A stretch of DNA of 64,000 nucleotides from Ophthalmolycus amberensis (Eukaryota; Chordata; Actinopteri; Perciformes; Zoarcidae), in assembly GCA_024529925.1 (NCBI GenBank), contig JAFEUB010000775.1:62001-126000 (forward strand), read 5' to 3'. A program made the translations under genes and the position numbers. Positions 14,773 to 28,090 of this stretch are shown here, piece after piece. The stretch's first letter is position 1, and each line of letters opens with the position of its first letter. The notes under the pieces are model-generated. The model did no database searches, was not told the DNA's origin, and was given only the letters and a program-made list of their open reading frames with translations.

Positions 14773-17694
14773 TTTATTAAACAGAAACTCCTTTAAAATG
14801 ATTACAGTGAGAGTAAGAAGAAATATATTTATATAAAGCACATGCATACAATGGTAAAAAATAAAAACAAGTCTGATTGCCTCCAAACTCTGTAAATAGG
14901 ATAATAAACATCATTATAATGTAACATACATAGCAAGTCTCATGCATGCTAAGATAAATAAAAGGCTAGGTAGTGTGTTGCATTGTGTGTATGAACAGTA
15001 AGTTGCTCTCGGCCCATGGTACTTTAATTTAGAAAAGATCAGGTGACTTGGCACTTTATTTGGGGGTGTTGTGAATAAAGTCTTTACCTCTAAATGATGT
15101 ATATATATAAAAAGGAAGCTGGTTAGAAGACAGGCTCTCACCAATAATTAACAGCTTCAAATTTAGATAAAATATGAACACACTGCAGAAACAACCCAGC
15201 AGATAAAAATAGATTATATACTTATTATATAGTGTAACTAACACAGGAGAATTAAAGAGCTCCCCATATGCCAAGAACACAGCATCCACAATTAGTAGGT
15301 TGCTTTTGTGAAGAGGTACGACAGGGTTCTTTGACTTATCCTCTGACTCTCCCAATGAAATCCACAATATTTTCTTCGTTCCCACTTACAAAACAACTCT
15401 TTAAGAGAGGACAACTTGAGCCACAGACGGAGGATATTATAACTCTATAGAGTGGTAGCAGACTAATACCTTCATGGCACCGACAGGATTATTTTAAAAG
15501 TATTCTACCAGTGATTTTGCATGTTTTAGTGCATTTACAACAAATCATGCATATTTATATCACTGCTAAGTGTTTCGCAATCCATGTTGATCTGCTTTAG
15601 AAACTTTAATGTGTTTCTTCTATTGTTCCAGGCATCTAATTTATATGTGCCCATTAAATAGAGAAAATCTGTTGGGCAATTAATTACCAGATGACCTTTA
15701 AATTAGTTAGTGTTGTACATAATTATGAAGAGATTGACGGGATTTGAGTTGTTTTTGTGATATTCACTTTTTGACCCATTAATGGGTGAAAATAAAAGAT
15801 TGTATTCACTGTAGAATATTCTGAATAGAGTAATGTTGTAGTGTATTTATGGACATTTACATTTCCCTTGCAACTAAGAGTGATGATAAATTGTGTTTTT
15901 TAAGAAAGGAAGAACATTTTGGAAATAAATGGGAAGATGATTTGTAGTTAAGGAGCTAAAATGAATAAAAACTCGACTGAGACGGTTACTGGTTGAATGA
16001 CTTTCTGTGAGAAAAACAAACCTATGATGCCACTGAATGAATATATGTTTAAGATGTGAAGAAAAGAAAATGATTTGGAATGTATTTAGCCAATAGTGGG
16101 AAAAGAGGGAAAAAGAATAAATTGAATATTTTTCGTTTATGGTTTAGGAGCCAGTTTAGAAGCTGCTGAGAGCTAAACTCTCTGCTGCACTCTAAGGAGA
16201 GATAACATCCAGGCCATGATGGCAACTCTGTGGCATAATTTCTTAAACAATGGGCGGACATAATAACAATATCACAACTGTACAATATCATGCAATCCAA
16301 TAAAACAAACCTCCAATAAATACTACCTTTGTGAAGCTTATATTCAATGCTGGAGGGAAAAAAATGACTGGAACACTTAACAATAAAATGCAATCCAATC
16401 CAATAACAAAAGCTAAGTCAGTATTAACAAAACCTGGGTATTAGTAACCTCAAAAAGAGCCATTTCATAGCAAGGCTGTTGCAGGGTTTTCCGTAGTGTT
16501 TTAGCGTGGAGTTGGGCTAATGTAGTGTAATTAACACACTTCTATGAAATAAAACTCAATAGAAAAAGTGTGGCTATAGTTGTCCATTCACGAAATAGAT
16601 CAGGATGTGACATGATTAGAGTTTCCTGGGGAAACCCTATATTGTGTTGGATTGCATTAGACTGAAAGTGTTTCACTGTAGACATCCTCTTTACATTCCT
16701 TTCTGTAAAAAGGTTCTTAAATACACATTTTATTTTAGTTTTAGTACCCAAAGTTATTTCTCTGACTGTGAAGGGCTTTGACAGGCTTTCATTTGTTAGG
16801 AAAGAAGTCTCCACTGTGACCAAAGACAAAGCTTAACCTCCTTAACTTAAATACGAAAAACTTCAAAGATATTCCACACAGACTTATAAGTGACTCTGAT
16901 GAGGGTTTTAATACTGTTTTTTGGCTTCTGAGCATTTCAACTGAAAACTCTTGTTAGTGTTCTACTGGCTCTCCACAAGGGTGCGTCCTCTACCCCTGAT
17001 GTTTCTGTGTAGCAGTGGTACGTGGCTGTGGTTAGCTTTGATTATTTTGAGAAGAGGTTTGGGGTTTTGCAACCAATGTAGTGTTAATCCAGACAATTTC
17101 ATTAATTCATCTTTTGCTCTTAGTCCTGACGCTTCTTAAGACGATATGTTTTGGACAACTACAAGCATTAAACTCCCAAATTACAGGCTGCTTAGAGGTA
17201 GTAGCACTAGATGTTGTTCTTTTAGGCCACAAGCTGTATGAGACAACAGAGGCCAATGTGGATATGATATCTTTTAAACGACTTCTATGTTATTTGAACA
17301 TTCATTTAACTGCTACATCCAGACTTCATTAACCTGACAATGTGTTTTTAAAAAGATTGCTGCAAACGCCATTACCCAAGTCGGGATAGTAAAATAAATC
17401 TGAGGTCAATGACGAGAAAGAAAGGAGTGTTGTGATAATATGGATGCTCGGTCATGCATCTGTAAAACTGAGCCCAAAAAGATTAGAACGCCAGCAGCTT
17501 ACCACCTTCTGCGAGAGTCAGGTTTTCTCATTCCTCAGGGAGCGAGTAGTGTTGGGGATCCATCATTCAGCAGTAGCATATTCTCTCAGTAACGTTGTTC
17601 TGTACCACTATTAAAGCCAATGATTCTCCAGAATTCTCAGTCTTGTCATGAAGATTTGATGTCAAACCATATTTGGGGCTGTGGCTGAGTGTGT
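14773..17694 (-). other. Probable long 3' UTR of yap1
   Basis: About 2.9 kb after the yap1 stop with no other gene. Minus-strand AATAAA signals lie at 15060-15055 and 14778-14773. YAP1 mRNAs in vertebrates have 3' UTRs of a few kilobases, so one of these is a reasonable end. The ORFs in this stretch look random. Confidence 0.45.
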
Positions 17695-18784
17695 CTATAG
17701 CCAGGTGAGCAGGCTGTCTCTGTCCATGTGCGACCCAGAGAGAACGGTCTCCATGTCCATCAGAAGGTCTGAACTGAGACCCTCGGGGATGCAAGGCATG
17801 AGGTCCTCACCCTCAGACATCGGGAGCACAGACATCGACTCCTGTACGGTCATCGAGGAGGTCTCGCCGGAGTCACCTGGAAGAAGTCAGAGAAGAAGAG
17901 CTGTGTTGATCATCAGTGAGCTGGGAGGAATTTGAGAATTTGGATGGGCATTTTCTTTAATACAGCTGCACCTGGACCAGTTTAGTTTGTTTCTCGCAGG
18001 AAGTGTGTACGTACACAAATAAAATGCACAATTCATACTTTCCATCTTCCGTTTCTGTTTTATATACAAAATAAAATAATCAAAACAAAGAAATAAGCAT
18101 GGGAGCCTCTGAATGCACAACAATGTAATACGCCAAATGTGTGCACAAATACAAATAAATAAAAAGGAAATACATAAATAAGCATCATCACGGCATCATT
18201 TGGAGGATACTTGTAGAAGAGAGCAAAGCTCGAAAGTGTTGCAATTCAAAGTAGCTGGCAGTCAAAGCCTTTTTCTGTGTTCTTTATGCCATTAAATGTG
18301 TGTATTTGTGCATGTAATTAGCATATTAACTGTTCACGCTTCTCTACATTCAACAGCTCCTCTCTATTTTTCTTTGTATTACTACCGACTCACTGGGGTA
18401 ATGGTTTTTGTTGATTCAAATATAAATAATCTCATATTACTCTGTATAGTCTTTAGAAAGGTTACTACCATAGCTCTTTTTTAAAAAATTACAACCAATG
18501 TCTAAAGAAGGCCATAGTTCTTAGTTCTAAGATACATCATATAAAGTATAACAGCTAAATAAGGCATTATCACTGGCTACATTTGTGACACATTTACTCT
18601 ATGATCCCAAAATAAACCGCTTCCCATTGGTTGCAATGTATATTTAGATCAACAGATGTCATATCTGCACACTGTGTTCATCATTACCTTGGCTTAGGTT
18701 AAAATAAACATGTTTATAAATGGTGATGGGATTTTCCACTTTGCCACTGTGGGAACCGCGGTACCATCTTTCTGACTTTGGTGT

Positions 18785-18820
<36 letters not shown>

Positions 18821-21800
18821 GTGTGTTACCAGTGTCCATGTGATCCACAGAGCTCAACATGTGGTCCGATGAGCGGGGTAAGCTGCTGACGCTCAGACCG
18901 CTGTCAGTGCTCTCGTTGCGAGAGTGAGCGCTGCACAAAAGCACACACACAAACATTCCTTTATATCTGATTGTCATCTGTTACAAAACTGGAATGAGTA
19001 ACAACATAATAACTCCAACATGTAAAAACTCCTTGCAGCGAGATTAATAGATCATTCTGGTAACATTCTGGAAGTGACCAATTTTTTAGATTAGTTTACT
19101 CAGGAAAAGTACGTAGTTTGTTAATGGTATTTCTACACTAGTTACTGCTTTTACTTTAAGCACAGGTCATGAATACTTTTTCAAATTTGGCAACAGCTCT
19201 GTGACAATTATTATTACAATAAAAGAGATCTACAGTGCGTGAAAACAATATTAAACATGAACTCACCCATTAAGTGTGGGTTCGTGGTTGGAGGCTCTGA
19301 TCCTGACATCCAGAGAAGGAACAAGCGTCTGTGCGTTCCTGTCATGGTCCATCCCACCAGGCATCTGGTTCCTTCCTCCTGCCTCCTACAACACAGACAC
19401 ACATACAGACATACATGTTTAATGTAGTTTAAAACTCCAGCTCGGTTCACATGAAACAATGGTTTAACCTGAGCTAAATATGCAGCCTAATACAACCAGA
19501 TATCTCATGATATTACAAGAAATAACTTAAATGTAGGACAGCTTGTGTTGAGCGATTTAAAATGAAATGCGAGTTTTTTTGTCGGCACGTCCAAGTACAG
19601 TTTTATTTAACCTCTGACCTGTGTGATTTGCGGAGGGAGGCCTTGTTTGCATCTGAGCCGTTCCTTTTCCTGCCTTTGCTGCAGTGCCAAGCAGAGGATG
19701 CCAGGGTTCATCTTCTGGGCTGGAACATGAAATTCACAGGAAAAGAACATTTTGACAATTAAGTAAATATTTCCACGAGTTGAACCATTTCATCATTGAC
19801 AAATATGAAGAGAGCATGTCAAAACTTTGCGATTTTTCTTATTTTCGTTGCCAAACAGCAACTTGTGATGGTGGACATTGGAACAAAAATAGCTTCTCAC
19901 TGACAAACTAGAATTGTCAATTTCAGGAGACACAAATTTGATAGTAGTGCTACCTAGACGCGGGTCGACCCATGCGGTGGTCTTATTTATGTGATCGATG
20001 TAGAACACCTCTCCATCTGCAGACACAGCCTTCTCCCAGCCTTCAGGCAGTGGACCTGAACAGCAGTGAGAGTACACAGTGAGAAGGCAAATGGTGGATG
20101 GAGAGCATGTTGAGTGTTGAGAGTAGAAAAATTAAAATCTGGCCCACGCCCTTCAATGTCTGCGTAGCTTCTAGTTTATAGAGGTTTTATAAATAGAAGT
20201 GAAGGTTAGAGGGTAAATAGCGACAGTATAGTATGTCATGTAGAGAAAAAAAAAAGCAATAATGTACTATTCTATCTTGCCTGAATGCAGTGGGAGATTG
20301 TAAAAACACTAAAGTAAATCAGTATGAAGTATGCAATACTGCTCTTCGTGGGAAAAAAAGAGGGAGAGTCTTAAAAGGGTCCATTCAGCCAAATCAAAAT
20401 ACAAATATTCAACAGCAACACCTCTTTACAGAACCACTATCCCCATTATTCTGGATAATGCACTGATTATTTTTTATTTGTAATTAATTACACACATTAT
20501 GGAATGTTTGCTGTTGATTATTTCTCCATTAGGAAGTAGTTCAAATGAAGACTGTTCACAGTGGGGTCTGTGGATTATCTAGAGTGGCCGAGACATTGTT
20601 TCTTTTTTTTATTCAAACTTGCTTTCATTGATATTTTGGCATTGATTGATTTATGATGTGAAAACAGAGGCGCTCCGGTGGCCCAGGGGTTTAAAGGATA
20701 GGTTCACAATTTTTAAAGTCAGTCCTAAAACAATAATCAGGTACCAGTGTGAACATTGTAACAGTTTTTGCTTGCTGGAATTAGTCTTCCTGTTCATTCT
20801 GGAGCTAATAAGCTCTCTTCCTGACATGCCTCCGGTGTAAATGACAAAATCCACAGTCCTCGTTCTGTGCGAACATGAATTTAAAAGTTTCCTCGTTGTT
20901 TTTCTCAGACAGTGTTTCCTTGTTGAGCTGCAGGAGAGGGACAGCAATAAAAAGAGGGAATTTGGCCCTAAAACGACTAACATTGAAAGATATCCTTGTT
21001 TTGGCTAATTTGGACAGCTGACGCCTCATTTTAGCTTCAGATAAGGTTTTGAATACGTATTTGCACAAAACAATGACTGCGGGTTTAAACACTCATCACT
21101 TATATTGGAAGCACATTAGTAAGGGATCTACGAATATCAAGTATGAACAGGAGGAATCATTACATTTAAAAAACCCTGTTTCGATGTCCATGTTGGCATC
21201 CGATTATTGTTTCAAGACAGTGAACCATCATTAAAGATGCTGACCATGTGATTGTATCATGTCTGTCTTCTCACATTTCTTTTCAGCTGTCTATTGTTTC
21301 TGTTTTATAAAAGAAAAACATGTAGATAAATTAAGAAAATGTTTTTTGTAATTTGGGTAAACCGGCCCTTTAAAAATGTTACATGAATAGAGTTCATTAA
21401 AAGATAACATTAGTCGAACAAGCTATGAAACCTGCATCTAAATAAGAAAAACCTGTATGAATAGAGTCTCATCTCTCATGTTATAGCAGTTTCCATCATC
21501 AGGGTCTTTAAGGCTTTAATCTACAGAATGTGTTTGATAATTCCCACCAAAGTCACCAGAGACATAGATGTAGAAACCAAAAGAGAAATCCCGAAGAAAT
21601 CTCACCCAGCAAAGACCTGGCCCACTGTTGATGGAGTTGAACTACCGTACATGAAAAGCGGGTCTGTGCTGAGAGGGGGGAGGAACAAGCAGAGTGATAC
21701 CTGTCTCTGGGTTGATGTTTTGTGGTTGCGTAGTGGGTGCTGGGTTGCTGAGGGAGTGGGCGTGGACCGGAGTGCCAGAGATGGGATGCTGAACTGCAGC

Positions 21801-24705
21801 CGACTGAAGCTGCGAAAGTCGAGGGTCGTGCCAAGTAGTTGTCTTATCCAGGTGACTGCAAACACACAACAAGTCTCAACGTATCTGCATCTGTTAAACA
21901 CCTGCAGCATGATGGATAATAACCGTGAGGCACGTTTTAACATCGGACCTGCTTTACCTGTACTACCAGCAGCCTTTGACAGGTGTGTGAGCTGTCATGC
22001 TACGTGCTCTGATGAATGAAAGTGGCTGAAACCACACGGATTGCAAAACTAGTTGGAACATTTGCTGTTTGCATGCAACTGATTAGTTTGACTCCTGGTT
22101 ATAACTGCACTGATGCAGTTTAACTTTACTTATAATTATATTCTCTCTGCAGCAAAATATTCAAGGAGGCATATTTTCTGTAATAGAACTGAATTGCACC
22201 AAATTTTTTTTTAAATAAAAGATCTAAAGAAACTTCTCCTGGTGCATTTAAAATAGATTCATTGAAGGAATGATTGGTTGATTCAATCTGTTTGATGAAC
22301 TAGATAACATTGCGATCATTTAGCAAGCAAAAATGCAGAAACTTGCTTCTCTCAGCTTCTGAAACGTGAAGATTTACAGCTTTTGTCCACAAATGTAATT
22401 CTGGACAATTAATAAGCAATTTGAAGACACCTTCAGCTTTGGGAAATTATGAAAGGGTAGTTACACAACTTTCTGACCATTTATACTAAGAATGATCATT
22501 AGTTACAGCCATGCACAGGTTGAGAGCAGGTGTAGAAATGTAGAAGGGTCATTCTGAATAGAAACCTTTCAAGTACCCTGCAGTGCGACAGATCAAACAC
22601 AACGACAACCAGAGGTTAGGCCTTACTTAAGGAAGTATCGTTGGCCAGTAGGCGTTTTGGCCATTTCCCAACCGTGGGGGAGTGGCACGTCGTCAGGTAT
22701 GATTGGTGCCGCCGCTACATCTGCTGCTTGAGTGGAGAGTGAGTTGACTGGAAGGGAGGCAGGGGAGGAATGGGCGCGGACATGATGAGGCGTGAGGGAG
22801 CCACACACACCTCCATCCGAACTGGCCTGACGAGAAAGAATCAGGGTTAACGACTTCCACGACAAGCAGCAATCAGAAAACTGAAACCAGCAAGAAGAAA
22901 AGGTTTGAATGGTAACCAGAGAGAGCCAAGCTGCAAAAACAAACGCTTAGAGGAAGAACTGGGAAATTGTCTTCTTTACTTTAGAATATGTTATTTCTTC
23001 CACCAAGAAGTTTTCACTGTTTAGACTGTTGGTTTTGTGATAATTGAGTTCATAAAATTTCAGAAATTATGATATTTGAACCCCATCTACAAATCAAAGA
23101 ACAAGACTCAAGGGCTGTTGGCTGATCATTAAACAAATAAACCATTTAACGTGATATATAAAGTGGTCGGAAAGGCAGCTTTGTTTGTAACGGGCAGTTG
23201 GGAGTACAGGTAAAACTTAAATAGACTGTTACTGCTTTCTAGTCGAGAGAGGATCAGCCCAACATGTGACCTGCATGGGAAAAGTGCATGAAAAGTGCGA
23301 GAAAATGTGTCTCAATGACGCTTAAACACATCTAGTGAGACCCATTTATATGCCAATTCATAACTATAAGCTCTGAAGAGTTGGTTTGTTGGGGAGCACT
23401 CTTAATCAGAAACACCTTAAGACATGGCCAGCCAACAGCTGATTAAACTATTTTATCTAAAGTAATTTGAGTATTTGAGGCAATATCGGGCATATTTGAT
23501 AGTTTGCTGCTTGAACGGTTGGTGCATCCGTCAATAAAACAACAGAAGAGTTAACTGTGGCCTTAAAAACACAAAACAATATGCCCAAATCAGGGAAACT
23601 GAAACAGAATAGAGTAACAGGGGTCGAAGATAAACCCACACTCAAACATCCACAATGTATTTTAGCCTCAACAAAAATACGGAATTGGTAGAAATTCACA
23701 CGCAGTGATAAAACAAATACAGAACTATCCAGTGAAGCAGCCCTGCAGGAAATGTTGCTGCCGTGGAACTTGTAATGTTCACTGAGGACAGACAGATTAG
23801 AGCTTTAATATGGATTATTGTCATTATCGGCTAATCTCTTGATCATGTTTTAGTCTATGAAAAGTCAGTAAGAATGTCCGTCACAATTTCCTTAAAAAAC
23901 AGGGACGATAAAGCAGGGGAGAGCAGAAAATCCTCTTATTTAAGAAGCCAGAACCAAAAACAACTGCAACTATATTTATGAAATGATTATGCTGGAACTC
24001 AGATGTGTGGATCTGATGCTTGTCGTTGTCATACATGATAGTAAATTAAATATATTTGGGTTTTGGACTGTTGGTCGATTAAAAGCAGACCTCACCTTGG
24101 CTGTGGGAACTTGTACAGGGCAGTATTTTCTCCACTATTTCATAAACTAAACCCCCCAAAAAACTAAACAATTTAGAAAAGAATCTGCAGATTAAGCAAT
24201 AACGAAAATAACAGTAATTTTGAGCCCCAATTTAAGCGGTTATCAAATTCAGGACTTCATTCATTGATATCTTGTCCCTGGTGAACAAAATAGGAATTAA
24301 AAATGATCCTGTATTTATACTTTTTTTTAGCAACACCACCGATACAAAGCAGGTAGTGTTTGATTGCGTTAGAGAGGATTTCTGTTCCTCTGGTGTGTAT
24401 TGCAGGACTACTGTACTCCATGTAGTTGATGTATGTGGTCTGGACACACGAGTGTTTGATCTGTAAACCAGCACGGTGCAGTTAGCAGCAGTTATTAATA
24501 CTTGTCTGGAGTGGCCTCGAGAATCCGGCTGCCTGAAGAAGGAGTCCGGCAGATTCCTCATCCTCATGGGCAGAGAGGACGGCTGTCTGACCGACTTGCT
24601 GGGGTTCATCACGGCGCTGAAGAGGGCCTCCAGCTCCGTCTGCGAGTCCCCGCGGACGTGCACGATCTGCTGCCCGACCGGAGGCGCGCTGCGGTGCGCG
24701 TCCAT
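17695..24705 (-). CDS. yap1: Transcriptional co-activator YAP1 (Hippo pathway effector)
   Basis: Binds TEAD factors in the nucleus to drive growth genes and is held in the cytoplasm when phosphorylated by LATS kinases (family knowledge). Eight coding exons, all in phase: 24705-24502, 22826-22627, 21855-21701, 20055-19954, 19719-19619, 19385-19267, 18930-18830 and 17876-17695; 387 residues. Exon 1 has the TEAD-binding region (GQQIVHVRGDSQTELEALF, LPDSFF). Exon 2 has the LATS site and 14-3-3 motif HVRAHSSPAS. WW1 spans exons 2-3 (DVPLPHGWEMAKTPTGQRYF, TTTWHDP) and WW2 is exon 4 (GPLPEGWEKA, TTAWVDP). Exon 5 holds a coiled-coil-like QEKERLRCKQ. Exon 7 has the phosphodegron NESTDSGLS. The C-terminus is the PDZ ligand LTWL. 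Two WW domains separate it from Taz/Wwtr1. It is shorter than human YAP1 (504 residues), mainly between domains. Confidence 0.95.
18779..18818. repeat. (GT)n microsatellite beside yap1 exon 7
   Basis: Forty bases of GT repeat (CA on the coding strand) starting about 12 bases past the exon 7 splice donor, inside yap1 intron 7. Confidence 0.95.
20671..21375 (+). repeat. Dispersed teleost repeat in yap1 intron 3
   Basis: The stretch from GCGCTCCGGTGGCCCAGGGG to the AAACCGGCCCTTTAAAAATG end resembles an abundant percomorph repeat, recognised by the phrases GGTTCACAATTTTTAAAGTC, CAGTTTTTGCTTGCTGGAAT and AAAATCCACAGTCCTC. The first bases contain a good RNA polymerase III A-box (TGGCCCAGGGG, 20679-20689) and a weak B-box-like GGTTCACAATT, suggesting a SINE-type head. 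The assignment is from memory of such sequences; the ORFs inside are not genes. Confidence 0.55.
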
Positions 24706-25200
24706 GTCGCCAAAGTTTGGTGTCGAAACAAATCTGTCGAAAAGCTCAAACACACAAACAAACAGAAAAATAAACGTCAGACTCGTTAATACTAGATGCG
24801 CCTGAGTGCTGCAGTTATGATCGGATTTGTTTACACTTTTAACCCCCCCACCCCCCACACCATTTGAACTTATGTGTCCTTGTCTGTTTCAAACTGTTAC
24901 ATCTCGGAAGTTAATCAGCTGTGAAACGAAGCTCGATCGTCGGGTAAACAAGTCGAAGGAGCGCAAGTTAAAGCAGTGATCGCTGACAAAAATCAATCTC
25001 AACAGCGTACAACACGTTACATGCCTCCCACATACCTTCCAGCCGCCAGACCGTTTCCCCCTCTCTCGCTCTATCTCTCTCTCTCTCCCTCTCTCTCTCT
25101 CCCCCCACCTCTCTCTCCGTATTCCTGCAGGGAAAATAAACTGGAGAAATCACAGCCTGGGAAACACTCAGAACGGACACCGATTTCCGATGCAAACGTT
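24706..25200 (-). promoter_or_regulatory. yap1 5' UTR and promoter region
   Basis: Sequence upstream of the yap1 ATG. It is moderately CpG-rich around 24890-25030 and contains a C/T-rich tract (about 25058-25118; G/A on the coding strand). No TATA box is apparent. The transcription start could not be placed. Confidence 0.4.
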
Positions 25201-27424
25201 TAATCTAAAAGTCCTCTCAAGTGAAATAAAACAAACTAGTTGGAGAAAAGTGATTCCAGCCAGACCTGCAAACTTTTTTCACATCCACTGTTGAGTCCAG
25301 ATTCATGTGATAGTGCTGAGGGGCGGGGTTGCAGGGTTTAAAGCTGCCGCAGTATAGTTACAGGGGAAATATTTGACTCCGAGCAGACATAAACCATCAA
25401 CACAAGGCTTTGAACACATGTTTATTGTTGTTTTATTTACAGCTCCAACTGTGTCGAACATGTCACTTTTAGCCCTGAAAATGCGCAAAAATCAGTGATA
25501 TTAGAACTAATAGTCTTTGCTGTAATCTCGCTCTCAACAGTTTCCAGTTAGTGCGGTTTTCTCCCGCTGAAGGAAAGAGGCAGAGAGCCAAGTGTAGACA
25601 GAGGTGGCAAGAGAAAGCCCAAGATGATACACTGAGAGGACAAATGAGGCTTGGAGTATTTTTTTGGTCTGGTTTTGGGGGGTTGGGGAGGGGAGATTGG
25701 GAAGTTACACTGAGAAAACATCCGCCCCTGATGAGGCCAACTCAGCCAGAGCCTGTTTGTGAATGCAGTCACGCAGCCACACAGTGTCCTGCCCTCTAGT
25801 GGAAAACATGCACAGTGAGCCGGAGCTCAGCTGGCCAACAGATTGAATTCAAGAAAAAATACATGTCTGCCTGGACTGGTGTTATTATCCACTATGCATC
25901 CAACAACTCATTCAATTATTGAGTCATCGTACGCCCCCAGAGTTAATATAGATAAGCAGACATGGAAGATTTTACAATTGGTAATAAAACAATATACAAA
26001 ATGATGCACATCTAGATTATTTACATCTGAATGGACGTTGCAGCCATAACAGCTTTCAGTATTGGGTTTACATATTTAATATGCTTCAATGCAGGGTTGG
26101 GGTAAACTGATACAGAATATATGGGCATACAGTAAATATGCACACAATGTTCATTCTCACTACACACTTTGTATGTTGTTTTGTTTTTGTATGGATCATA
26201 GTAACATCCCTTCATCCCTGTGTCATTCTTTACATTTACTTATCTTTTTACTGTTTATCTCTATATGTGCTACTGTTTGCATCTGGTAAACAGCCTGCTA
26301 TTGTTCTTATATGCAAATTCAATCTAATCTAAACTGAAATGCTGTCAAACAGTGTGGGATGAAACAATTTGAACAAGCTGCTTGAAGGGAAATATAAGGA
26401 AAAAAACAAATGTTCAGGAATTAAAAGATATTATACTTTTAAATCTTTATTTGATATGTATTTAGATTTCACTGGTTTAATATTTGTAAATCAACTTGTC
26501 AAGTGTTATGATTTGCATGCCTCTCTGGGGTTTCGTGTAATTTTGCAAACCTGAATCGTCTGCGCGCTTAACATTTAAAATTTTGTGTTTTGTGTTGAAT
26601 GCAGCTACACCAATACTTTTTAATGCAGTTTATTCTGTGTGAAGTTAAAAAAATATATATTTTCCTCTCAATATTGTGTTGATTCAACAAAGGAATTCTT
26701 CTTGTTCCCCTTCTGACACAGTAAGACATGTTTTTTTTAATACGTAATGTTCAGTCATCATTGATAAGACAATATGTACTATTCTCTCCGAAATTATCAT
26801 TCATTTCTGTGTGTGAAGAATTCAGAGGCACCACATGAAAAAAGATCAACATACATTACAATTGTAATGTAATACAAACCAAAGCGCAGCAGATGGCACT
26901 GTCCTACTTTAACACGTGTGAAGCTTATTTTGTTTTTCATTACTTTCACAATGATTCACAAAAATGCAGTGGAGACGGGGCAGATGTTGCGTAACTGTTT
27001 CTGATGTAACTGTGTTTTGTTAGTTTTACCTCTGCAGGATTTATTCTGTTGTTTTTTTCTGTACAAAATCATCCCCACACTGTGTTTTTAATCAGTGCCC
27101 GTTCACTGCAAAATCAGACCAGTGACACACAGGTGGCCTATCAGGTGCTTATTCTCATTCCCATCAAAACAGTTAGTAAGGACACCTGGTTTAATTTAAC
27201 AAAGAAATAGTTTCATATTCAAGTATTCATTTAGGAGCTTGGGACTCTGGAATGTGTTGGAGAGAAGAATGTCAAAATGAAAACAAAACACTGAGTGATG
27301 AAGCTAATATTATTTAACAAATTCACTTTTGTTCAAATTAAGGACAAACTGAAAAGTGCTTGGAAGAAAAACTATTCACTAATGTTGTATTTAGGCGACT
27401 GCTGTTGGTATATTTTTGATTATT

Positions 27425-28016
27425 AAAGGGTTAATTTGCCATTTTGGGAAGCACACTAATTCGCTTCAATAAAGATTGACAGCCTGTCTGATGCACGCAG
27501 CTGAAGCCAGCAGACGATTATCTTAGTTTATCATACTGGAAGACATCCGGGGAAACAGCTAGACTGGCTCTGCCCTCCCCTAAAAGTCACCAATTAACAT
27601 GTTGATCCATGCTGTGACGGTCGCATCCACATCCACACCAGCAGACAAACACTTGGTGACGTAATATCCACTCACTTCCACTTTAATTTGGCCTTTTTTA
27701 AATTAATTTCGTTTTATATTCAGTTACAGGCAACTTTCCCATAATTACACAACTGACAGAGTTAGATTTGGTATCTAGGTTTATTATAATTTTTTGACAT
27801 GCATAATTTCTAATTGATTTAATTTACTGCTGTTAACACTAGGATTTATAACTTGCACGAATATCATTTTTTCTTCTTTTGAGTTACTGTGTGGCAGAGT
27901 TCAGTTTCGTTGAACTCTTTTAGGGCCTAATTTAGCCACGGTTGCTTTGCATATCTGTTTGATAAATATGAAGCCAGCTGTTTCCCCTGCTTCTAGTCGT
28001 TATGCCAAGCTAAGTT
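27425..28016. repeat. Two inverted fragments of a dispersed percomorph repeat
   Basis: A plus-orientation fragment at about 27425-27610 (CATTTTGGGAAGCACACTAATTCGC..., GCCAGCAGACGATTATCTTAG, GGGGAAACAGCTAGACTGGC) and a minus-orientation fragment at about 27955-28016, whose complement reads TTAACTTAGCTTGGCATAACG then GGGGAAACAGCTGGC. Both resemble one very common percomorph element containing AGCTTAGCATAAAGACTGG. The class is unknown to me. Confidence 0.6.
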
Positions 28017-28017
28017 A

Positions 28018-28090
28018 AGATAAGATAATCCTTTATTAGTCCCACAGTGGGAACATTTACAGGATTACAGTAGCAAAGTGGAATGTGCAA
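28018..28090 (-). mobile_element. 3' tail of a non-LTR retrotransposon
   Basis: AAGATAAGATAATCCTTTATTAGTCCCACAGTGGGAACATTTACAGG is the reverse complement of a typical fish LINE 3' end (ACTAATAAAGGATTATCTTATCTTA), which terminates in a short tandem repeat, here (AAGAT)n. It abuts the preceding repeat, so it may have inserted into it. Confidence 0.65.
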
